Shown piece by piece: positions 7,256-12,238 of a DNA stretch of 12,238 nt. Positions within the stretch are counted from its first letter, which is position 1, and each line of letters begins with the position of its first letter. The stretch lies in assembly GCA_002700865.1 (NCBI GenBank), contig PAFB01000066.1, positions 1 to 12,238 of the forward strand, read 5' to 3'. The DNA comes from Rhodospirillaceae bacterium (lineage in GTDB: Bacteria > Pseudomonadota > Alphaproteobacteria > UBA7985). Both the position numbers and the translations under genes were made by a program. The notes beneath the pieces were generated by a model. The model was not told the DNA's origin. It did not search any database and worked only from the letters and a program-made list of their open reading frames with translations.

Positions 7256-7711
7256 ATGCAATTTGACGACACAGACCGGAAAATTCTCCGCCTGATTCAG
7301 CACGATGCGACCCTGCCTTTGGAAGAAATCGCCCGTCAGATTGGTTCAACAAAATCTCCTGTCTGGAACCGGATCAAAAAGCTGAAAGCCGCTGGGGTCA
7401 TAGATCGGGAAGTGGCGATCTTGAACGGCGACGCGATTGGCTTGCCTGAGACCTTTTTCATCGCCATTCGTACCGATCAGCATACCAGTGACTGGTTGGG
7501 TCGCTTTACGGAGATTGTAAATGAAATGCCCGAGATCCTAGAATGCCATCGCTTGGCCGGGGATGTCGATTACATAATGAAAATCAGAGTCGCGAGCACC
7601 CGCGACTATGATTTGTTCTACAAGCGGTTTATCGGGCGGATTAACCTGTTCAATGTGACCTCCAGCCTGTCGATGGAGGTCATCAAAGAAAGCACGGCGC
7701 TGAAAATCTGA
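7256..7711 (+). CDS. Lrp/AsnC-family transcriptional regulator
   Basis: This is a 151-residue DNA-binding regulator of the usual family length. The N-terminal helix-turn-helix spans about 4-50 (D-D-T-D-R-K-I-L at 4-11, recognition region S-T-K-S-P-V-W-N-R-I at 31-40, then K-L-K-A-A-G-V-I). The C-terminal RAM ligand and oligomerisation domain covers about 65-145 and includes G-D-V-D-Y-I-M-K-I. Family members usually form octamers or hexadecamers and respond to amino acids. The frame is open upstream to 7103, but ATG 7256 is right: it has GGAAAG about 7 bases before it, and the upstream translation is not Lrp-like. Its position divergent from metZ suggests control of sulfur-amino-acid synthesis, and probably autoregulation, through the AT-rich spacer. 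The ligand cannot be read from sequence. Confidence 0.92.
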   Translation: MQFDDTDRKILRLIQHDATLPLEEIARQIGSTKSPVWNRIKKLKAAGVIDREVAILNGDAIGLPETFFIAIRTDQHTSDWLGRFTEIVNEMPEILECHRLAGDVDYIMKIRVASTRDYDLFYKRFIGRINLFNVTSSLSMEVIKESTALKI

Positions 7712-7729
7712 CCGTGCCGGCCTTTCTTT
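7692..7729 (+). terminator. Rho-independent-like terminator of the Lrp-type gene
   Basis: GCACGG at 7692-7697 pairs with CCGTGC at 7712-7717 across a 14-base loop that includes the stop codon. It is followed by TTTCTTT at 7723-7729. The stem is short and the loop large, so strength is uncertain. It lies where two converging genes meet, 16 bases apart. Confidence 0.5.
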
Positions 7730-9233
7730 AGCCGCTGGTCAACGGGTTGAAGAACAGGAAGGTGATGAGCACAAACAGCGGCATCAGAATACCAACCGAC
7801 CAGGCCATATAGCCAAAGAAGGACGGCATCTTGATCCCCCGATCTTCGGCAATCGACCGCACCATGAAGTTGGGCGCGTTACCGATGTAGGTAACCGCCC
7901 CCATAAACACAGCACCCGCCGAAATCGCCAGCAGCGTCCCGCTGAGTTCACCCATGAGTTGCTCCGGGTCGCCGCCTGCGGTGTTGAAGAACACCAGATA
8001 GGTCGGCGCGTTGTCGAGGAAGCTGGAAAGCACCCCGGTTGCCCAGAAATAGGCTGCATTGAACGGTGTTCCGTCAGCTTGGGTAACCCCATCAATGACC
8101 CAGCCAAGCGCGCCTTCAGAGCCTGCGCGCAGGATCGAAAGGGCTGGGATGATGGTCATGAAAATACCGGCGAAGAGCGTGGCGACTTCGATGATTGGGA
8201 ACCACGTGAACCCGTTGAGCCGCCGGCTCTCGTTGACCGTGAGCAGCAGCGACAGCCCTGCCAGTCCAACCAGGCCAAAGTCGCGGATCAGATTGGCAAG
8301 CTTGATATCCACGTCGTAGATCAAGAAATGCGCCGTGGTGCCAAAGGGTGCGGGCAGGTCGTCGGCAAAACCAGAGTACAGCACGAAGCCAACCACCCCG
8401 GCGAGCAGCAGCAGGTTGACGCTGCCTTCCAGCCCGAACTTCTCGCCTTCCTTGCCAGTTTCAATATTGTTCATCGGCACAGTTTCGTCTTCCCGGCGGT
8501 GCAGGAACGTGTCGAGCACAAAGTAGATTACGAGCAGCAGGATCGACAGGATCAGCATGGGCAGGAACATTGCTGTGGTGGGCCAGAAGAAGCTGACGCC
8601 TTTCAGAAAGCCCAGGAACAGCGGCGGATCTCCCAGCGGTGACAGCGAGCCGCCAATATTGGCGACCAGGAAGATGAAGAAAACAACGGTATGAACGCGA
8701 TGCTTGCGGTGATCATTGGCCCGGCACAGCGGGCGGATCAGCAGCATGGCGGCGCCGGTGGTACCCATAAACGATGCCAGCACTGTACCGATGGCAAGAA
8801 TCCCGGTGTTCAGGACCGGTGTTCCAACCAGCGAGCCCTTGATGCGCACCCCGCCTGACACGGTAAACAGCGCAAACAGCAGAATGATGAACGGCAGATA
8901 CTCATGCATGAACGTCTCCCACGCCAGAAACGACGTGGTCTGGAAGCCGTAGACCAATAAGCAGGGCACCAGAAAACACAGGGCCCAGAAGGCACTGATC
9001 TTGCCGAAGTGATGGTGCCAGATGCGCGGCAGGAACAAGGGCATGAACGCGATGGAAAGCAGGATACCCGCAAACGGCAGAACCCAGATCAGATCGAGCT
9101 CCTTGCCCGGCAGATGATGCCCGCCATGACCCGCCTCAGCGCCGAAAGCAATTCCGGCTGTTCCCAGCCCCGTTGCCAATAAAAGTGCGAAAATGCCGAG
9201 CAGACGGTTGAAGGGGCTAGTAAGGCCGGGCAT
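7728..9233 (-). CDS. Sodium/proton antiporter-like transporter (ArsB/NhaD/CitMHS superfamily)
   Basis: This inner-membrane ion transporter has 501 residues and about a dozen hydrophobic spans. An N-terminal hydrophobic segment (about 10-31) ends in A-F-G-A and may be a cleaved signal or the first span. A short His-rich stretch (G-H-G-G-H-H) follows. Conserved blocks are G-T-T-G-A-A-M-L-L-I-R-P-L at 157-169, S-P-L-G-D-P-P-L-F-L-G at 198-208, D-N-A-P-T-Y at 407-412 and T-Y-I-G-N-A-P-N-F-M-V at 448-458. These match proteins annotated as sodium:proton antiporters or putative citrate transporters (CitMHS_2-like). Na+/H+ exchange is the commonest label but the substrate is inferred. ATG 9233 is preferred over TTG 9278 because AGGA lies 6 bases before it and the TTG directly abuts the bpt stop. 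It follows bpt by 45 bases and is probably co-transcribed. Confidence 0.82.
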   Translation of the reverse strand: MPGLTSPFNRLLGIFALLLATGLGTAGIAFGAEAGHGGHHLPGKELDLIWVLPFAGILLSIAFMPLFLPRIWHHHFGKISAFWALCFLVPCLLVYGFQTTSFLAWETFMHEYLPFIILLFALFTVSGGVRIKGSLVGTPVLNTGILAIGTVLASFMGTTGAAMLLIRPLCRANDHRKHRVHTVVFFIFLVANIGGSLSPLGDPPLFLGFLKGVSFFWPTTAMFLPMLILSILLLVIYFVLDTFLHRREDETVPMNNIETGKEGEKFGLEGSVNLLLLAGVVGFVLYSGFADDLPAPFGTTAHFLIYDVDIKLANLIRDFGLVGLAGLSLLLTVNESRRLNGFTWFPIIEVATLFAGIFMTIIPALSILRAGSEGALGWVIDGVTQADGTPFNAAYFWATGVLSSFLDNAPTYLVFFNTAGGDPEQLMGELSGTLLAISAGAVFMGAVTYIGNAPNFMVRSIAEDRGIKMPSFFGYMAWSVGILMPLFVLITFLFFNPLTSG

Positions 9234-9278
9234 AGCGGTTCCTGAAGTGCGACGGTTGATTAAACGGGCCACAGACAA

Positions 9279-10037
9279 TTAGGACGAAGATTGCGGCGAT
9301 TCAACCGCTTGCCACCGCCCATTGTGATGAATTTCAACGCCGGAGAAGGCAATCTTGTACGCCATGGTGTCCGATCCCTTGATCCAGTAGCCGAGATAGA
9401 ACTTTGGCAGGTCGAGAAGACGCAGGTGCTCAACGGTGTCCAGAATGCAAAAAGTTCCCAGTGAGCGGCGGCTTTCTTCGGGGCAAAAGAACGAATACAC
9501 CGCCGACAGCCCATCTTCCATGGCATCAAAGAGCATGCAGGCTTTGAGCCTTCCCTCACCGTCCCGCCATTCCAGCAAACCGGTATCAACGGTGGACTGA
9601 TCGATCATCATACGCAGGTCATCAGGCGTCATCAGCGCCATCTCCGAGACACCGTGCCGGGCGCGGATGTAGCGGTCAAACAACTCCCAGTGCTCTGGGG
9701 TGGCTTCGTTGACACGAACCGAGCGCACCAGATCGCGGTTGCGGTTGATGATCTTACGGTGAGTGCGCGAAGGCTGGTGCGAGGCAACATCAATCCGCGC
9801 GGACTTGCAGGCATTGCACGAAGGGCAGGCGGGTCGGTATGCGATTTCATGACTGCGACGAAAGCCGGACCAGCTCAGCGCGTCAAAGGCTTCGTCATCG
9901 CCATGGTCAAGCGCCGTGATCAGCTTCCGCTCAGTGCGGTTGGGCAGATACGGACACGGCGCCGGGGCGGTCATGTAAAAGACCCGCTCAATCTGGGACC
10001 AATCCTGGCGCAAAAATGTTTGGTTTTCGCTCGACAT
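9279..10037 (-). CDS. bpt: Aspartate/glutamate leucyltransferase (N-end rule aminoacyl-tRNA-protein transferase)
   Basis: The enzyme should transfer an amino acid, leucine in the Bpt type, from its tRNA to proteins with N-terminal Asp or Glu, marking them for ClpS/ClpAP degradation in the cytoplasm. The 252 residues show the N-terminal domain (about 20-90) with F-Y-M-T-A-P-A-P-C-P-Y-L-P, F-R-R-S-H-E-I-A-Y-R-P-A and the cysteine cluster C71-x2-C74-x2-C77. The C-terminal GNAT-like domain (about 105-240) contains Y-S-F-F, L-G-T-F-C-I-L-D and F-Y-L-G-Y-W-I. The ATE1-type arginyl activity cannot be excluded, but length and bacterial origin favour Bpt. Start choice is weak: ATG 10037 is preceded by two TTG codons and has no clear ribosome site. 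It lies upstream of the antiporter gene and diverges from ilvD. Confidence 0.92.
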   Translation of the reverse strand: MSSENQTFLRQDWSQIERVFYMTAPAPCPYLPNRTERKLITALDHGDDEAFDALSWSGFRRSHEIAYRPACPSCNACKSARIDVASHQPSRTHRKIINRNRDLVRSVRVNEATPEHWELFDRYIRARHGVSEMALMTPDDLRMMIDQSTVDTGLLEWRDGEGRLKACMLFDAMEDGLSAVYSFFCPEESRRSLGTFCILDTVEHLRLLDLPKFYLGYWIKGSDTMAYKIAFSGVEIHHNGRWQAVESPQSSS

Positions 10038-10056
10038 CAACAAAAGGAGTGGCGCT

Positions 10057-10074
10057 TTGACCGTTTCAGGTCAA
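10057..10074. promoter_or_regulatory. Perfect inverted repeat in the bpt / ilvD spacer
   Basis: TTGACC at 10057-10062 and GGTCAA at 10069-10074 are exact inverted copies separated by six bases. The element begins 19 bases before the bpt ATG and lies upstream of the ilvD promoter. It has the form of an operator for a dimeric regulator. Neither copy has a well-placed -10 partner, so it is less likely to be a -35 box. Function is inferred. Confidence 0.4.
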
Positions 10075-10100
10075 GGCTGGGCTGATATTAGTGCGCTGAA

Positions 10101-10129
10101 TTGCCAAGCTTGGCGGGGGCCTTTACAAC
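10101..10129 (+). promoter_or_regulatory. Sigma-70-like promoter for ilvD
   Basis: A -35 box TTGCCA at 10101-10106 (5 of 6 consensus) and a -10 box TACAAC at 10124-10129 (4 of 6) are separated by exactly 17 bases. Transcription would start near 10136, giving a leader of about 70 bases. I see no leader peptide rich in branched-chain codons, so attenuation is not evident. Confidence 0.55.
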
Positions 10130-10205
10130 AAAAGTACGTGAAACGGCGTCTTAAGCGCGTCGCAACAGATTTAGCTGATTCATTCAGGGGAGGACGTCCG
10201 GAACC

Positions 10206-11933
10206 ATGGGCGCTGACAAAAAGATCGATAAGTCAAAACTGCCTAGTCGTCACACCACGATGGGCCCAGAGCGGGCACCGCACCGCTCCTATCTGCACGC
10301 TATGGGGTTGGGCGACGACGAAATCGCACAGCCGCTGATCGGCGTGGCAACAACCTGGAACGAGGCTGCGCCCTGCAACATCTCGTTGTCGCGGCAGGCT
10401 CAGGTGGTCAAGCGCGGCGTCGAGCACGCCCACGGGACGCCACGCGAGTTCACAACCATCACCGTGACCGATGGAATTGCGATGGGGCACGAGGGCATGA
10501 AGTCTTCGCTGGTGTCGCGGGAGGTGATCGCTGACTCCGTAGAATTGACCATGCGCGGTCACTGCTACGATGGTTTGGTCGGCCTTGCCGGGTGTGACAA
10601 GTCGCTGCCGGGGATGATGATGGCTATGGTTCGGCTGAACGTGCCGTCCGTATTCCTCTACGGTGGCTCAATCCTGCCGGGGACGTTCAAGGGCCGCGAC
10701 GTGACGGTTCAGGACTTGTTCGAGGCTGTGGGTCAGCATGCTGTCGGCGAAATGTCTGACGAAGACCTGCACTTGCTGGAATGCATGGCCTGTCCGTCAG
10801 CAGGCTCCTGCGGTGCGCAGTTTACCGCCAACACCATGGCGTGCGTATCCGAAGCCATTGGCCTGGCGCTGCCGCATTCGGCGGGCGCACCCGCCCCCTA
10901 TGAAATTCGCGACACCTTCGCCCACAAGTCGGGCGAGGCGGTGATGAAGCTGATCGAAATTAACCTCCGGCCCCGCGATGTTGTCACGCGGAAGTCGCTG
11001 GAGAACGCCGCGCGCGTTGTGGCGGCGACGGGTGGCTCCACCAACGCGGGGCTGCACTTGCCCGCGATTGCGCATGAGTGCGGTATCGACTTTGACCTGC
11101 ATGACGTTTGCGACATCTTCCGAGATACCCCTTACATTGCCGATCTGAAGCCTGGCGGAAAATATGTCGCCAAAGATCTGTTTGAAATCGGCGGCGTGCC
11201 TATCGTGATCAAGGCGCTGATCGAAGGCGGTTACATCCACACCGACTGCATCACAGCGACAGGCAAGACCATCGGCGAGAACCACGAGCAGGTTAAGTTC
11301 CCTGAAGGCAACAAAATCGTTTACCCTGTATCCAATGCGATCACGCCGACCGGCGGCGTTGTCGGCCTGCGCGGTAACCTCGCTCCAGAAGGGGCTATTG
11401 TGAAGGTTGCCGGGATGGAGCGACAGAGCTTCACCGGCCCAGCGCGGGTCTTTGAGTGCGAGGAAGACTGCTTTGCCGCCGTGCAAAAAGGCGATTATCA
11501 GGACGGTGAAGTTCTGGTCATCCGCAACGAAGGCCCTAAGGGTGGTCCGGGCATGCGCGAGATGCTCTCCACAACGGCAGCAATCTACGGGCAGGGTCGA
11601 GGCGATAAGGTCGCGCTGATCACCGATGGCCGCTTCTCCGGCGCAACCCGCGGTTTCTGTGTTGGTCACGTAGGGCCCGAAGCGGCTGTTGGCGGGCCGA
11701 TTGGTCTGCTGCAGAACGGCGACATGATCTCGATTGATGCCGTTTCCGGGTCCATGACTGTCGATTTGTCGGACGAGGAAATGGAACGTCGGCGCGGTGA
11801 GTGGAAGCCTCGGTCGCACAACTACAACGCAGGAGCCATCTGGCGCTATGCCCAGACTGTTGGCTCGGCGGAAAAGGGCGCTGTTTGCCATCCCGGCGGC
11901 AAAGGCGAAACGCATGTGTACGCTGACCTGTAA
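10206..11933 (+). CDS. ilvD: Dihydroxy-acid dehydratase
   Basis: The enzyme removes water from 2,3-dihydroxy-isovalerate and 2,3-dihydroxy-3-methylvalerate, the third common step of valine and isoleucine synthesis (cytoplasm). Its 575 residues fit the shorter bacterial/plant type that carries a [2Fe-2S] cluster, unlike the 616-residue E. coli form. Probable cluster cysteines are C57 (P-C-N-I-S-L), C130 (G-C-D-K-S-L-P-G) and C202 (P-S-A-G-S-C-G-A-Q-F). D89 and K132 are candidate magnesium ligands, with K132 the likely carbamylated lysine. S478 in T-D-G-R-F-S-G is the likely base. The start ATG 10206 has a strong GGGGAGG, though 12 bases away. No other ilv gene is adjacent, so it appears to be transcribed alone or with the small downstream gene. 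All key motifs are present and it looks functional. Confidence 0.96.
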   Translation: MGADKKIDKSKLPSRHTTMGPERAPHRSYLHAMGLGDDEIAQPLIGVATTWNEAAPCNISLSRQAQVVKRGVEHAHGTPREFTTITVTDGIAMGHEGMKSSLVSREVIADSVELTMRGHCYDGLVGLAGCDKSLPGMMMAMVRLNVPSVFLYGGSILPGTFKGRDVTVQDLFEAVGQHAVGEMSDEDLHLLECMACPSAGSCGAQFTANTMACVSEAIGLALPHSAGAPAPYEIRDTFAHKSGEAVMKLIEINLRPRDVVTRKSLENAARVVAATGGSTNAGLHLPAIAHECGIDFDLHDVCDIFRDTPYIADLKPGGKYVAKDLFEIGGVPIVIKALIEGGYIHTDCITATGKTIGENHEQVKFPEGNKIVYPVSNAITPTGGVVGLRGNLAPEGAIVKVAGMERQSFTGPARVFECEEDCFAAVQKGDYQDGEVLVIRNEGPKGGPGMREMLSTTAAIYGQGRGDKVALITDGRFSGATRGFCVGHVGPEAAVGGPIGLLQNGDMISIDAVSGSMTVDLSDEEMERRRGEWKPRSHNYNAGAIWRYAQTVGSAEKGAVCHPGGKGETHVYADL

Positions 11934-11972
11934 CCCAACAGGGTTCAGGTGACTGAAAACGAAATGAAAGGC

Positions 11973-12007
11973 GGGCAGGACCGGGCTGGTTTATCCGGTT
12001 CTGTCCC
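11973..12007. terminator. Strong hairpin downstream of ilvD
   Basis: GGGCAGGACCGG at 11973-11984 pairs with CCGGTTCTGTCCC at 11995-12007, giving 12 pairs with one bulged T and one G-T pair around a 10-base loop. A smaller perfect hairpin (AACCC / GGGTT, 11932-11945) starts inside the ilvD stop codon. No T-run follows on the plus strand, so intrinsic termination of ilvD is uncertain. Read on the minus strand, a T-rich stretch follows. It ends 7 bases before the next candidate start codon. Confidence 0.5.
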
Positions 12008-12014
12008 ACCAACT

Positions 12015-12238
12015 ATGAAACAAATCATCAAATCCCTGTTTGGCTCAGATCGCCAGCAGGGCTCGGAAATGGGCGCTGCTTTCGCCGACATTGCCACCAC
12101 CATCCGCGACGAAGACGACCCCTTTACGGAAGGCACGGAAACCGACGCCGAGGAGGTCGAAACCTACGCGCCCTTCGTGCTCGAAACCATCGAGACCGAG
12201 GGTGGGTTGGTGTCTTATCGGGTGAGCTCGCTGGAAGA
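12015..12238 (+). CDS. Small acidic protein, N-terminal part only, possibly HlyU-like
   Basis: Seventy-four complete codons are visible before the window ends, with no stop. The N-terminus (M-K-Q-I-I-K-S-L-F-G) is basic and amphipathic. A low-complexity acidic region at about 32-50 follows (D-E-D-D, T-D-A-E-E-V-E). From about 51 comes Y-A-P-F-V-L-E-T, then E-G-G and Y-R-V. This order loosely resembles small alphaproteobacterial proteins annotated as HlyU-family regulators, but the match is by eye and weak. The start is uncertain: ATG 12015 has no ribosome site, while in-frame ATG 11964 (AGGTGA 11 bases upstream) and GTG 11949 are alternatives that would place the 11973-12007 hairpin inside the coding region. 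Codon use is compatible with the neighbours. Confidence 0.6.
   Translation, partial: MKQIIKSLFGSDRQQGSEMGAAFADIATTIRDEDDPFTEGTETDAEEVETYAPFVLETIETEGGLVSYRVSSLE

Noticed and set aside
10057..10338. Short plus-strand frame starting at TTG before ilvD, preceded by AAAGGAG
   Set aside because: Despite a good-looking ribosome site, it overlaps ilvD in another frame, covers its promoter, and the product is unrecognisable. A short leader peptide cannot be fully excluded, but no run of Ile, Leu or Val codons is present.
10797..11915. Long minus-strand open frame (372 codons) opposite ilvD
   Set aside because: It lies wholly antisense to a clearly functional ilvD; such frames are common opposite GC-rich genes and its translation shows no family motifs.
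1..12238. Defence island, toxin-antitoxin, secretion or biosynthetic cluster
   Set aside because: All supported genes belong to known housekeeping or general families, with no nuclease, helicase, reverse transcriptase, mobile element or repeat array in the window.

Overview
The window looks like chromosomal DNA from an alphaproteobacterium. The 2-oxoglutarate dehydrogenase subunits, the MetZ-type sulfhydrylase, the Bpt-type N-end-rule transferase and the short (575-residue) IlvD are all of kinds common in that class, and base composition is moderately GC-rich throughout. I cannot name the genus. I see no phage, transposon, CRISPR array, tRNA or rRNA, and no base-composition break that suggests recent transfer.

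Layout, left to right. (1) A lipoprotein with a serine beta-lactamase/6-aminohexanoate-hydrolase fold on the minus strand (61-1203). (2) A gene-poor gap of about 450 bases with several small palindromes. (3) A sucA-sucB pair (1656-5820) encoding E1 and E2 of the 2-oxoglutarate dehydrogenase complex; neither sucCD nor lpd lies next to it. (4) metZ (minus) meeting sucB tail to tail, and divergent from an Lrp/AsnC-family regulator (7256-7711) across a 151-base AT-rich spacer. (5) A minus-strand pair, bpt (N-end-rule aminoacyl transferase) followed by a multi-spanning ion antiporter of the ArsB/NhaD/CitMHS superfamily (7728-10037). (6) ilvD (10206-11933), divergent from bpt with a good sigma-70-like promoter. 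(7) The first 74 codons of a small acidic protein, possibly HlyU-like, cut by the window edge.

Functionally this is mostly core metabolism: the TCA cycle (SucAB), methionine synthesis (MetZ, which uses O-succinylhomoserine), branched-chain amino acid synthesis (IlvD) and protein turnover (Bpt). The Lrp-type protein is a candidate regulator of metZ. The genes form short transcription units rather than one pathway cluster.

I did not find a convincing new multi-gene system. The observations most worth a second look are two departures from family norms. The lipoprotein has lost the SxxK nucleophile motif and is probably not a conventional serine hydrolase. SucB has no recognisable peripheral-subunit-binding domain, which raises the question of how E3 is recruited. 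Several intergenic palindromes are also unexplained.
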